DNA of 64,000 nt from Sphingomonadales bacterium (GTDB lineage: Bacteria; Pseudomonadota; Alphaproteobacteria; Sphingomonadales; Sphingomonadaceae): NCBI GenBank assembly GCA_016721875.1, contig JADKHG010000012.1, forward strand, positions 62,001 to 126,000, written 5' to 3'. Position 1 is the stretch's first letter. The number at the start of each line of letters is the position of its first letter. The position numbers and the translations under genes are program-made. Shown here in pieces: positions 1 through 9,136 of the stretch. The notes below the pieces were generated by a model. It made no database searches. It was not told where the DNA came from and saw only the letters and a list, made by a program, of their open reading frames with translations.

Positions 1-971
1 AGCGTCTTTTCCTTGCCATCGCGGCCAAGGCCGGTGGCGATGCAGCCGATATTGGTCTTGCCTTTGGTCGTGGGGCCAAGTGAAGCGGGTTCGGGAAGCA
101 CCGCCTTCAGGAACTGCAGAGGAATAATCTCGACGCCCTGATATTTGACCGGATCAATCCGCGTCATGCCGACATTCTGCAAGACGGTCAGATGCTTGAT
201 ATATTCATCACCAAAGGTCATCCAGAACCGGATACGCTTGATTTCGGGCAAATGCGTCTTCAGGCTTTCGATTTCCTCATGATACATCAGGTACATGTTC
301 TTGGGGCCGACGGCCTCGAAATCGAAGCTTTGCTTTACTGACATCGGCGGGGTTTCGACCCAGTCGCCATTTTCCCAATGGCGCGCGACTGCAGTCACTT
401 CGCGGATGTTGATTTCGGGGTTGAAGTTGGTGGCAAAGGCTTGCCCATGGTCGCCGCCATTGCAGTCGAGAATGTCGAGCGTGTCGATACGGTCGAAATG
501 ATGTTTCTTCAGGTAAGTGGTAAATACGCTGGTCACGCCGGGGTCAAAGCCCGAACCGAGCAGCGCCATAAGCCCGGCATCCTTAAAGCGATCCTGATAA
601 GCCCATTGCCAGTGATATTCGAACTTGGCCTCATCCTTGGGCTCGTAGTTCGCGGTGTCCATATAATGCACGCCAGCGGCTAGGCAGGCGTCCATGATCG
701 CCAAATCCTGATAGGGCAGCGCAAGGTTGACCACCAACGCGGGCTTGATTGCTTCGATCAGCAGAGTGAGCGCGGGGACTTCTTCGGCGTCAATCTCATA
801 CGTATCCACGGTTACGCCGGTGCGCTGTTTTACCGACGCGGCAATCGCATCACATTTCGATTTTGTGCGGCTCGCAAGGCTGATGTGCGAGAAAATATCG
901 GCGTTCATCGCCATCTTGTGCACCGCGACCGAGCCGACGCCACCTGCGCCGATTACCAAAACCCTGCTCAT
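1..971 (-). CDS. Carboxynorspermidine/saccharopine dehydrogenase family protein (3' end outside window)
   Basis: The protein begins MSRVLVIGAGGVGSVAVHKM, a classical NAD(P)-binding Rossmann glycine motif (GAGGVG). A central catalytic region with GSGFDPGVTSVF follows, as in the saccharopine dehydrogenase family. In bacteria the closest functional group is carboxynorspermidine (carboxyspermidine) dehydrogenase, which reduces the Schiff base made during spermidine-type polyamine synthesis. About 323 residues are visible and the reading frame is open to the left edge, so the C-terminus is missing. The start ATG at 971-969 faces away from the threonine dehydratase gene across a gap of about 54 bases, so the two are divergently transcribed. 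Saccharopine reductase activity in lysine metabolism cannot be excluded, but the length and motifs fit the polyamine enzyme better. No partner decarboxylase is in view. Confidence 0.85.
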   Translation of the reverse strand, partial: MSRVLVIGAGGVGSVAVHKMAMNADIFSHISLASRTKSKCDAIAASVKQRTGVTVDTYEIDAEEVPALTLLIEAIKPALVVNLALPYQDLAIMDACLAAGVHYMDTANYEPKDEAKFEYHWQWAYQDRFKDAGLMALLGSGFDPGVTSVFTTYLKKHHFDRIDTLDILDCNGGDHGQAFATNFNPEINIREVTAVARHWENGDWVETPPMSVKQSFDFEAVGPKNMYLMYHEEIESLKTHLPEIKRIRFWMTFGDEYIKHLTVLQNVGMTRIDPVKYQGVEIIPLQFLKAVLPEPASLGPTTKGKTNIGCIATGLGRDGKEKT

Positions 972-1025
972 CTGTTACGTCCTTCGACAAAGATTCGTTA
1001 TGGCGACGGCATATAGAGGGCTTTG

Positions 1026-2012
1026 ATGACAGAACAAGAATTGCGCGACCCCAATCGCAAGCCCTGCCGTGAAGGCGTGTTGCGGGCGATGGCCAAAATC
1101 GCCGACATCCTGCCGCCAACACCTTTGCTGCCGCTTGAGGTCGATGGACGGACGCTTTGGTGCAAAGCGGAAATGCTGCAGCCTATTGGCGCATTCAAGA
1201 TTCGCGGGGCGTGGCACCGTTTATCGGATATGACGCCCGAAGAACGCGCTCGGGGTGTCGTCGGCGTTTCGAGCGGCAACCATGCGCAAGGAGTCGCTTG
1301 GGCAGCCAAGCGGCTCGGCATTTCCGCGACCATCGTGATGCCCGACAATGCGCCTAAGGCCAAGATCGAGGCTACCCGCGCCTTGGGGGCAGATGTTGTT
1401 TTCTATCAACGCCCGGGACAGGATCGGGATGCAATTGCTGCCGAACTGGTGGAGCGCACCGGTGCGACGCTGGTCCACGCCTTTGCCAACCCGTGGGTGA
1501 TTGAGGGGCAGGGAACTTTGGGATTGGAGGCGGAGGCGCAATTGAAAGCGCGGGGTGTTGAAGGCCTGCTGCATATCATTGCCTGCTGCGGTGGTGGGGG
1601 CTTATCCGCGGGGCTGTCACTTGCCTGTCCTGAAGCCAAAATCTCGATTGCGGAGCCAGAGGGTTGGGATGATGTCATTCGTTCACTGGAAGCAGGCAAG
1701 ATCGTTTCTGTCACCGACCAGAGCTTCCACACTCCCTGCGATGCCCTGCAAACGCCGAGCACATTTCCAATCAATTTCGATGTTTTGAATGGCCGTATTT
1801 ACAACAGCGCCGTTGTGACTCCCGCTGATATTGCAGCTGCAATGCGGCTCGTGTTCGAAAGGCTTCGCCTTGTAGTCGAACCGGGCGGAGCGGCGGCATT
1901 GGCAGCGGTGCTGTCGGGGAAAGTCGTTCCCGAGGGGACTGCGGTGGTAACGCTGTCGGGCGGCAATGTAGATTGGGGAACATTTGTCCGCATGATCGGA
2001 GAATTAAGATGA
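1026..2012 (+). CDS. Threonine/serine dehydratase, PLP-dependent fold type II
   Basis: The product is a pyridoxal-phosphate lyase of about 328 residues that would deaminate threonine or serine to the 2-oxoacid. The PLP lysine lies in PIGAFKIRGA (near residue 57), the phosphate-binding loop is CCGGGGLSAG, and SSGNHAQG is the asparagine loop typical of the family. It has only the catalytic domain and lacks the C-terminal ACT-like regulatory domain of biosynthetic IlvA, so a catabolic TdcB-like enzyme or a serine racemase-like activity is likely. An in-frame TTG lies one codon upstream. I chose the ATG because it sits five bases after an AGAGGG ribosome-binding sequence. The gene overlaps the downstream acetyltransferase gene by an ATGA junction, which suggests a two-gene operon. 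Confidence 0.9.
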   Translation: MTEQELRDPNRKPCREGVLRAMAKIADILPPTPLLPLEVDGRTLWCKAEMLQPIGAFKIRGAWHRLSDMTPEERARGVVGVSSGNHAQGVAWAAKRLGISATIVMPDNAPKAKIEATRALGADVVFYQRPGQDRDAIAAELVERTGATLVHAFANPWVIEGQGTLGLEAEAQLKARGVEGLLHIIACCGGGGLSAGLSLACPEAKISIAEPEGWDDVIRSLEAGKIVSVTDQSFHTPCDALQTPSTFPINFDVLNGRIYNSAVVTPADIAAAMRLVFERLRLVVEPGGAAALAAVLSGKVVPEGTAVVTLSGGNVDWGTFVRMIGELR

Positions 2013-2605
2013 TTGAGCGAGCCATCCTCCAAGCCATGGCCACACAGCATCAAGTGGTAATCGATACGCTTTCGGATGCGTTCATGACTGATCCTGCACT
2101 CAGTTTCATCGTTCCTGATGAATCGGCGCGCGCCAAGATGTTACCAAAGTTGTTTGCGCTTCTGGTTTCCGATGATGCGAAAGCTGGTACGGTCATGCGC
2201 TCGGAAAAGGATGAGGCCGCTGCGCTGTGGCGCAACCCCGGCATGGCCAAGGACGCGGGCGGAACCAGCTTTGGCCTAATGTGGAATATGCTCCGGATAT
2301 TCGGTCTCTCCATCGCCCGAGCAAGCACAGTGGCCGATGCCCTTGCCGCGCACCTACCCGGCGGTCGCTATCACTATCTGCATTTTGTGGGCGTGAGAAG
2401 CGCGTATCAGGGCAAGGGCTGGGGCGGTGCAATCATTCGCGAAGGCTTGGCGCGCGCCGATGCGGAAGGGCTGCCCAGCTGGCTGGAAACAGCAACTCCT
2501 GCAAATGTTCCACTCTACCAAAGACTGGGTTTTGTCACGCAGGTCGAATGGGACATCCCCAAAGGCGGCCCACATTTTTGGGGGATGATGCGGCCAGCAG
2601 CTTAG
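2009..2605 (+). CDS. GNAT family N-acetyltransferase
   Basis: This is a 198-residue protein with the acetyl-CoA-binding part of the GNAT fold: a beta strand (HYLHFVGVRSAYQGKGWGGA) followed by the Q/RxxGxG/A pyrophosphate loop (QGKGWG), then a late LYQRLGF motif. The substrate cannot be told from sequence. The start ATG overlaps the TGA stop of the threonine dehydratase gene (ATGA), implying translational coupling. The longer open frame upstream is ignored because it would run deep into the dehydratase. The stop codon overlaps the hemA stop codon on the other strand by three bases, so the genes are convergent with no room for a separate terminator. Confidence 0.85.
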   Translation: MIERAILQAMATQHQVVIDTLSDAFMTDPALSFIVPDESARAKMLPKLFALLVSDDAKAGTVMRSEKDEAAALWRNPGMAKDAGGTSFGLMWNMLRIFGLSIARASTVADALAAHLPGGRYHYLHFVGVRSAYQGKGWGGAIIREGLARADAEGLPSWLETATPANVPLYQRLGFVTQVEWDIPKGGPHFWGMMRPAA

Positions 2606-3822
2606 GCTGCCTGAGCCAACCTCAACTCCATCCGTCCCCAAATCTCTACCAAGGCGTTGGTCAGATCCTGCATCATCGCTTCGTCATGCTGCGGACCTGG
2701 GGTGAAGCGTAGGCGTTCTGTGCCGCGCGGAACGGTGGGGTAGTTGATCGGCTGCACATAGGCGCCATATTCGGCGAGCAAGGTGTCGGCGATTTTCTTT
2801 GCCTTCACCGGATCACCCACCATCAACGGCACAATATGAGTCACGCTTTGCATCACCGGCAAGCCAGCCTCGGCGAAGAGTTGCTTGAGCCGCGCGGCAT
2901 TGGCCTGTTGAGCGGCGCGTTCTTCGCCCGATTCCTTCAAATGCTTCACCGACGCCAGCACGCCCGCGACCAGCACCGGTGATAGCGACGTGGTGAAGAT
3001 GAAGCCCGGCGCATAGCTGCGGATTACATCGACAATCTTCAGTTCGGCCGCGATATAACCACCCATCACGCCAAAGGCCTTGCCCAGCGTGCCTTCGATG
3101 ATCGTCACCCGTTCGGCAACTTCGTCGCGCTCGGTAATGCCGCCACCATGATCGCCATACATGCCAACGGCATGGACTTCATCGCAATAGGTGAGCGCGT
3201 TGTACTTGTCCGCCAGATCACAGATCGCTGCAATCGGCGCGATGTCACCGTCCATCGAATAGACGCTTTCAAAGGCGATCAGCTTAGGTGCTTCGGGTTC
3301 ATCATTGGCAAGCAACTCTTCGAGATGCACCAGATCATTGTGCCGCCACACACGCTTCTCACAGCCCGAATTGCGAATACCCGCAATCATTGAAGCGTGG
3401 TTGAGCTCATCCGAATAGATGATGCAGCCGGGCAGGATTTTGGCGAGTGTTGAGAGTGTCGCTTCATTCGAAACATAGCCGCTTGTGAACAGCAACGCCC
3501 CGGTCTTCGCGTGCAGACCAGCCAGTTCGGACTCGAGTTCGACATGATAATGGGTGTTGCCGCCAATGTTCCGCGTGCCGCCCGATCCCGCGCCGACATC
3601 GTGCAGCGCCTCTTCCATCGCGGCGATTACCTTGGGATGCTGGCCCATGCACAGATAGTCGTTCGAGCACCATACCGTGATGGGCTTTGGTCCGTTATGC
3701 CCGGCAAAGCAGCGCGCATTGGGAAATTTCCCTTTGTTGCGCAAAATGTCGATGAAAACACGGTAGCGTCCCTCGGCATGAAGCCGGTCAATCGCCTTGT
3801 CGAATATTGCGTCGTAATTCAC
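2602..3822 (-). CDS. hemA: 5-aminolevulinate synthase
   Basis: This enzyme condenses glycine with succinyl-CoA to give 5-aminolevulinate, the C4 (Shemin) entry to heme synthesis used by alphaproteobacteria. The PLP lysine lies in EGTLGKAFGVMGGY. The N-terminal MNYDAIFDKAIDRLHAEGRY and the GSGGTRNIGGN glycine-binding segment are typical. I place the start at a GTG codon (3822-3820), which gives 406 residues, the usual family length. The frame stays open further upstream, but that part overlaps murI and resembles nothing. A purine/G-rich stretch precedes the GTG. It lies downstream of murI on the same strand with about 95 bases between them. It draws on the succinyl-CoA that the propionate genes further along would feed. 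Confidence 0.95.
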   Translation of the reverse strand: MNYDAIFDKAIDRLHAEGRYRVFIDILRNKGKFPNARCFAGHNGPKPITVWCSNDYLCMGQHPKVIAAMEEALHDVGAGSGGTRNIGGNTHYHVELESELAGLHAKTGALLFTSGYVSNEATLSTLAKILPGCIIYSDELNHASMIAGIRNSGCEKRVWRHNDLVHLEELLANDEPEAPKLIAFESVYSMDGDIAPIAAICDLADKYNALTYCDEVHAVGMYGDHGGGITERDEVAERVTIIEGTLGKAFGVMGGYIAAELKIVDVIRSYAPGFIFTTSLSPVLVAGVLASVKHLKESGEERAAQQANAARLKQLFAEAGLPVMQSVTHIVPLMVGDPVKAKKIADTLLAEYGAYVQPINYPTVPRGTERLRFTPGPQHDEAMMQDLTNALVEIWGRMELRLAQAA

Positions 3823-3917
3823 CGGGTGCCCCCGCTCTGTCGTTTGGCTGTCGCCCTTTTGCCGCCCATTACGACTGCCGGAATCAAATATCCAGCGCGA
3901 ACGATTCGCAATAAGAG

Positions 3918-4733
3918 TTAGAGTGTCGCGAATTCGGTCAGGCCATATTCGGCAAGCGCAGGTCGATAGGCCAAAATTTGCTCCGACGCACCGGTTGTGA
4001 CGAATAGCCCGGGTGCAGGTTTTTCTGGCCAAGCCTGCCCTTCGGTCAAATGGACAATCCGGTGCGCTATCCCTTCTGCACCATCGACGAAGCGGATTTC
4101 GCGGACATGACCCAGATCGCGTGCCGCCTGTGCCAACTCTGTTTCGACAAGCGGGAAATGCGTGCAGCCAAGCACCACCGTATCGATCTGGTCGCCTTGC
4201 GGTTGGTATAGCAAACCGGCCATTGCTGACCGAAATGCCGCTGGATCGGGAACTTCACCGCGCATTTTTGCTTCGGCAGGGGCAACCAATTCAGGAGCCG
4301 CATGGCGCAGCATCGTCATCCCTTGCGCAAACTCGGCTTCAAGCCTGTCGACATAGGGCTGGCGGATTGTCGCTTTGGTCCCCAGCAATCCGAACACGCC
4401 TGTCTTGGTCGCAAGGCTTGCAGGTTTGATTGCAGGAACGGTACCGACAATGGGTATGCCAAGCACCGCGCGGACATGGGCGAGCGCGATAACCGATGCG
4501 GTGTTACAGGCTATCACCGCCAGACGCGGGCGATAGCGTTCGCTCAGCCGCCCCAGCAGCGCGCAGACCCGCGTCGCCACCTCCATCTCGCTTTTCTCGC
4601 CATAGGGAATGCCAGCATAATCAGCGGCGTAAATCACCGGGGACTGCGGCAAAAATTCTCGAGCCTTTGCGAAAACTGATAGTCCCCCCACACCGGTATC
4701 GAAAAACAACAGGGGCTGTGATGCTTCAGTCAT
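3918..4733 (-). CDS. murI: Glutamate racemase
   Basis: The 271-residue cytoplasmic enzyme interconverts L- and D-glutamate to supply D-glutamate for peptidoglycan. Both catalytic cysteines are visible in their conserved settings, AACNTAS-type (IACNTASVIAL) and GCTHFPL. The N-terminal FFDTGVGGLSV is the usual (D/N)SGxGGLS motif with threonine replacing serine. I chose the ATG at 4733 (MTEASQPLLFF) because it starts directly before the first conserved strand. An in-frame extension upstream would overlap the divergent plsY region and lacks similarity. It points away from plsY and toward hemA. Confidence 0.95.
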   Translation of the reverse strand: MTEASQPLLFFDTGVGGLSVFAKAREFLPQSPVIYAADYAGIPYGEKSEMEVATRVCALLGRLSERYRPRLAVIACNTASVIALAHVRAVLGIPIVGTVPAIKPASLATKTGVFGLLGTKATIRQPYVDRLEAEFAQGMTMLRHAAPELVAPAEAKMRGEVPDPAAFRSAMAGLLYQPQGDQIDTVVLGCTHFPLVETELAQAARDLGHVREIRFVDGAEGIAHRIVHLTEGQAWPEKPAPGLFVTTGASEQILAYRPALAEYGLTEFATL

Positions 4734-4831
4734 AAACCGCTGATAGGGACGTAAAACCCTGCTAGCAACCGCCCTTGAGCCGATGCGACAAAGCGCGTAA
4801 GGCTGGAACAAATCAGGAAAGGAACGAGCGG

Positions 4832-5421
4832 ATGGTGGGAATTGAGGCGGTCTGGGCGGCGCTGATGGGCTATGCTCTGGGTTCGATTCCCTTTGGCCTG
4901 ATCCTCACCAGCGGCACCGGCGCAGGAAATTTGCGTGAGATTGGCTCCAGGCAATATCGGTGCCACCAATGTGTTGCGGACGGGGAAGAAATCGCTGGCC
5001 GCGCTGACGCTGATTCTAGACTTACTCAAAGGTACCGCAGCAGTTTTGCTAGCGCGACATTTCTTTCCAGGCAGTGAGATATTTGCGGCGGCCGCAGCTT
5101 TTTTTTGGCCATCTGTACCCGGTCTGGCTGGGCTTCAGGGGCGGCAAAGGCGTCGCGACCTATGCTGGCATATTGTTCGGGCTGCATTGGCCTTTGGGGC
5201 TCGCCTATGGCGTAGCCTGGATCGCTGTGCTCCTGGTTACGCGCATATCCTCGGCAGGCGGGCTTGCGGCAGCCTTGATCGCTCCGGTTGCGGCATGGGG
5301 CATGGGGCAGCAAAACTATGTACCGGTATTGGTTGCCTGCAGTGTAATCGTCTGCTGGAAACATCGTGAGAATATCGGCCGCTTGCTCAATCGCACCGAA
5401 CCGAAAATTGGCGCAAAATAG
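4832..5421 (+). CDS. plsY: Glycerol-3-phosphate acyltransferase PlsY, interrupted by two single-base insertions
   Basis: PlsY is a membrane acyltransferase that transfers the acyl group from acyl-phosphate to glycerol 3-phosphate in phospholipid synthesis. The conserved blocks are all present but lie in three successive frames: MGYALGSIPFGLIL, then GNIGATNVLRTGKK, then FGHLYPVWLGFRGGKGVAT. Removing one C from the CC at 4947-4948 and one T from the eight-T run at 5099-5106 restores a single product of about 195 residues, the normal family size. The ATG at 4832 follows an AGGAAAGGAA ribosome-binding sequence. The gene is essential in most bacteria, so sequencing error is more likely than loss. 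It ends eight bases before the dprA start. Confidence 0.88.
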
Positions 5422-5428
5422 GACGGCC

Positions 5429-6517
5429 ATGTCGGGGGGCAATTCCACTTTCGACAAATTGCGGTTGATCCGCTCGCCCTCGGTCGGGCCGGTCACCTAT
5501 CGGCAGTTGATTGCCCGTTTTGGCAGCGCCGCAGCGGCGCTGGAGGCGTTGCCCGATCTCGCACGCCGCGGTGGTTCCGCACGCTTTGCATTGGCAAAGG
5601 CGGAATTGGTCGAAATGGAAATTGCGGCAGTTGCATCCTTTGGTGCACGCCACATATTCCTCGATGGCGACGACTATCCGCCATTGCTGGCCGAAATCGA
5701 CAATGGCCCGGCGTGCCTGACGGTGAAAGGAAGGATTGAACTTGCTTCCCAACCTTCGGTTGCAATTGTCGGCGCGCGCAACGCCTCTGCGGCGGGATGC
5801 CGATTCGCGCGCGGTCTGGCGCAGGATCTGGGCGGACAGGGCATTGTCGTGGTTTCAGGGCTAGCGCGCGGTATCGACGCTGCGGCGCATCAAGGCGCGC
5901 TATCCTGTGGCACGATAGCGGTTATCGCTGGTGGCATCGACAATATCTACCCGCCCGAACATGCAAAGCTGCAGGCGGAAATCGCTGAACGTGGCTTGCT
6001 GATTGCGGAAATGCCTCCAGGTGTCGAACCGCGTGCGCGTCACTTTCCGCATCGCAACCGGATTATCGCAGGGATGGCGCTCGGCACGGTGGTGGTCGAG
6101 GCCGTGCCCAAATCGGGTTCGCTGATCACCGCGCGTTTGGCCGGAGAAGCGGGCCGAGAAGTGATGGCGATTCCCGGATCACCGCTCGACCCGCGTTCGC
6201 GTGGTTGTAACCAGCTCATCCGCGAAGGTGCGACGCTGGTGCAGGACGCAGGTGACATTGCCGAACTGGTGCGACCGATCGACCAGCGCAATCTGCCTTT
6301 TCAAAAAGCCGCCTCGCACACTGCGCCGTTGGCCGAGGCTGGCGATAGCGAACGAGGCGCGGTGATCTCTTTGCTTGGATCAAATTTCGTGACAGTCGAT
6401 GAATTGGTGCGGCAATCGTTGATGCCATCGGCTCAAGTTCAGATGGTGCTGCTCGAACTCGAACTCGCCGGAAAACTCGAACGCGGGGCGGGCGGAAAAG
6501 TGCGTGTTACTGGCTGA
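5429..6517 (+). CDS. dprA: DNA-processing protein DprA
   Basis: DprA loads RecA onto incoming single-stranded DNA during natural transformation. The protein has 362 residues. It starts with a SAM-like helical region (LRLIRSPSVGPVTYRQLIARF), followed by the Rossmann-like DprA core with VAIVGARNASAAG, VVSGLARGIDAAAH and AGGIDNIYPPEH, and the GSLITAR loop. It ends with a winged-helix-like DprA C-terminal domain (VTVDELVRQSLM). The ATG at 5429 is preferred because upstream in-frame sequence only re-reads the end of plsY. It is downstream of plsY in the same direction and upstream of topA. Confidence 0.95.
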   Translation: MSGGNSTFDKLRLIRSPSVGPVTYRQLIARFGSAAAALEALPDLARRGGSARFALAKAELVEMEIAAVASFGARHIFLDGDDYPPLLAEIDNGPACLTVKGRIELASQPSVAIVGARNASAAGCRFARGLAQDLGGQGIVVVSGLARGIDAAAHQGALSCGTIAVIAGGIDNIYPPEHAKLQAEIAERGLLIAEMPPGVEPRARHFPHRNRIIAGMALGTVVVEAVPKSGSLITARLAGEAGREVMAIPGSPLDPRSRGCNQLIREGATLVQDAGDIAELVRPIDQRNLPFQKAASHTAPLAEAGDSERGAVISLLGSNFVTVDELVRQSLMPSAQVQMVLLELELAGKLERGAGGKVRVTG

Positions 6518-6598
6518 ATTTTCTTGGCTTGACGATAAGCTGAAACCACCCCCAATTTGTACGCGTACGCGAGACCTTTAGAAAAAGAACTGAAAAAC

Positions 6599-9133
6599 AT
6601 GCAGTTAGTTGTCGTCGAATCACCCGCAAAAGCCAAGACTATCGAGAAATATCTAGGCCCCGGATATAAGGTGCTGGCCTCCTATGGTCATATCCGCGAT
6701 CTACCGCCCAAAGATGGTTCGGTTGATCCGGATAACGGCTTTGCCATGCTGTGGGACAATTATCCTGACAAGGCCAAGCAGCTGAAAGCCATCGCCGACG
6801 AAGCCAAGAAAGCTGACACGCTGATTCTCGCGACTGACCCTGATCGTGAAGGGGAAGCGATCAGCTGGCATGTGCAAGAGGTGTTGGCGAAGAAAAAAGT
6901 TCTTCCTCAAAAGGTTGAACGGGTAACCTTCAACGCGATCACCAAAGACGCAGTGACGCAGGCAATGGCGCATCCGCGTGCCTTGGACGAAGATCTGATC
7001 GATGCCTATCGCGCGCGTCGCGCATTGGATTATCTGGTCGGATTCACGCTGTCGCCGGTGCTGTGGCGAAAATTACCGGGGGCAAAATCGGCAGGGCGCG
7101 TGCAATCTGTGGCATTGCGGCTGATCGTCGAGCGCGAACGTGAGATTGAGGCTTTTCGTGCGCAGGAATATTGGTCGGTTACAGCCAAGTGCGAGCATAA
7201 AGGGCAGGGTTTTGATGCCCGGCTTGTGCGCTATCAGGGCGAAAAGCTCGACAAGATGGCGCTTGGTATGGAAGGCGACGCCGAGGTAGCTCGATCAGCC
7301 GTCGAAGCCGCAAATTTCAGCGTGGATTCGGTCGAAACCAAACCCGTCACTCGCAATCCGCAACCGCCCTTCACCACCTCGACTTTGCAACAAGAGGCCG
7401 CGCGCAAGCTGGGCTTTTCCGCCAGCCACACCATGCGCGTGGCGCAGACGCTGTATGAGGCCGGGGCGATCACCTATATGCGCACCGATGGTGTACAGAT
7501 GGACCACAGCGCGATTTCTGCGGCGCGCGGAGCCATCGCTAATCGCTATGATGCGGGCTATCTGCCTGACAAACCGCGTGTGTATCAGACCAAAGCCAAA
7601 AACGCTCAGGAGGCACATGAAGCGATCCGCCCGACCGACTTTGGCCGTGACAAGGCAGGCTCGGGCGACCATGCCAAGCTGTACGACCTGATATACAAAC
7701 GCGCACTTGCCAGCCAGATGGCGTCGGCACGGATGGAACGAACCACCATCGATCTTCTTGATGGCACAGGACAAATGGGGCTGCGCGCGACGGGCCAGGT
7801 GATGAAATTCCCCGGATTCCTTGCGCTTTACGAAGAAGGCATCGACGACAAGGATGACGAAAACGGCGCGCTGTTGCCGGCGATGGACAAAGGCGATGTG
7901 CCGGCGAAGAAAGCCGTCGAAAAGATCCAGCATTTTACCCAGCCCCCACCGCGCTTTTCCGAAGCCAGTCTTGTCAAACGGCTTGAGGAATTGGGGATCG
8001 GTCGCCCTTCGACCTACGCCTCGATCATTCAGGTTTTGAAGGACCGCACTTATGTTCGGATCGAAAAAAATCGATTCTTTGCAGAAGAATCCGGGCGATT
8101 ATTGACAGCATTTCTCGAACGTTTCTTCGACCGTTATGTCGCCTATGATTTCACGGCAGGGCTGGAAGACCAGCTTGACGAAATCAGCGGTGGCGATGCC
8201 CAGTGGCAGGCGGTGCTGACCGATTTCTGGCGCGATTTCAAACCCAAGACCGCTGAAGTGATGGAGCAGAAACCTTCCGAGATCACTGCAGAGCTCGACC
8301 TATTTCTTGCGCCCTATCTTTTCCCGGAACGTGAAGACGGCACGGACCCGCGCATTTGTCCGAAATGCAGCACCGGCAAACTGGCGCTTCGCGGTGGGCG
8401 CTTTGGGGCCTTTGTTGCTTGTTCCAATTACCCTGAGTGCAAATTCACCCGTAAATTTGGACAACCGGGCGGCAGTGACGGCATGACGTCAGACGGCCCC
8501 GAAATATTGGGCGCACATCCGGAAACAGGGCTTGAAATATCGCGCAAATCCGGGCGTTTTGGCCCCTATGTTGAGATGGGTGAAGGCAAGGAAGCGGTGC
8601 GCTCATCGATCCCCAAAGACATATTGGCTGAAGATTTTGGCATCGATTGGGCGGTTAAATTGTTGTCGCTTCCCCGCACCGTTGGCATGCATCCCGAAAG
8701 TGGCGAGCCGGTCACCGCCAGCATCGGGCGCTACGGCCCCTATCTCGCGCATCAGGGCAAATATGCTCGGCTGCAATCGACCGCAGAGGTTTTCGAAACC
8801 GGCATGAATGCGGCGGTCGTCAAGCTGGCCGAAGCCGCCAATGGCGCTGGCCGCGCACGCGGCGGCGCGTCGCGCGAGCCATTGAAGATATTGGGTGCGC
8901 ATCCCCGGACAGAGGCGGAAATCAAGCTGATGGATGGCCGCTATGGTGCGTATGTAACCGACGGCACAACCAACGCGACACTGCCCAAAACCGTCGCTCC
9001 AGACCAACTGACCCTAGAGGAAGCTGCGCAACTGATTGACGAGCGTGCGGCGAAGGGACCAGCCAAGGGCAAAGCAAAGCGCAAGGCTCCCGCTAAAAAG
9101 GCTGCTCCGAAGAAGAAAGCTGCCAAGAAATAG
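6599..9133 (+). CDS. topA: DNA topoisomerase I
   Basis: This type IA topoisomerase relaxes negative supercoils by transient cleavage of one strand. The 844-residue product starts MQLVVVESPAKAKTIEKYLG. It has the TOPRIM acidic motif DPDREGEA near residues 80-87, the active-site tyrosine Y293 in ITYMRTDG, and the RVQSVALRLIV core motif. The C-terminal part has one four-cysteine zinc ribbon (CPKC...CSNYPEC) followed by three cysteine-less topoisomerase ribbon repeats of the GRYGPYL type. The tail is a lysine/alanine-rich stretch typical of alphaproteobacterial TopA. I chose the ATG directly before the conserved VVVESPAKAKT start. It ends three bases from the convergent era stop. Confidence 0.97.
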   Translation: MQLVVVESPAKAKTIEKYLGPGYKVLASYGHIRDLPPKDGSVDPDNGFAMLWDNYPDKAKQLKAIADEAKKADTLILATDPDREGEAISWHVQEVLAKKKVLPQKVERVTFNAITKDAVTQAMAHPRALDEDLIDAYRARRALDYLVGFTLSPVLWRKLPGAKSAGRVQSVALRLIVEREREIEAFRAQEYWSVTAKCEHKGQGFDARLVRYQGEKLDKMALGMEGDAEVARSAVEAANFSVDSVETKPVTRNPQPPFTTSTLQQEAARKLGFSASHTMRVAQTLYEAGAITYMRTDGVQMDHSAISAARGAIANRYDAGYLPDKPRVYQTKAKNAQEAHEAIRPTDFGRDKAGSGDHAKLYDLIYKRALASQMASARMERTTIDLLDGTGQMGLRATGQVMKFPGFLALYEEGIDDKDDENGALLPAMDKGDVPAKKAVEKIQHFTQPPPRFSEASLVKRLEELGIGRPSTYASIIQVLKDRTYVRIEKNRFFAEESGRLLTAFLERFFDRYVAYDFTAGLEDQLDEISGGDAQWQAVLTDFWRDFKPKTAEVMEQKPSEITAELDLFLAPYLFPEREDGTDPRICPKCSTGKLALRGGRFGAFVACSNYPECKFTRKFGQPGGSDGMTSDGPEILGAHPETGLEISRKSGRFGPYVEMGEGKEAVRSSIPKDILAEDFGIDWAVKLLSLPRTVGMHPESGEPVTASIGRYGPYLAHQGKYARLQSTAEVFETGMNAAVVKLAEAANGAGRARGGASREPLKILGAHPRTEAEIKLMDGRYGAYVTDGTTNATLPKTVAPDQLTLEEAAQLIDERAAKGPAKGKAKRKAPAKKAAPKKKAAKK

Positions 9134-9136
9134 GGG

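Noticed and set aside
7295..7933. A 212-codon open frame antisense to topA
   Set aside because: Same shadow effect; topA is fully conserved on the other strand here.
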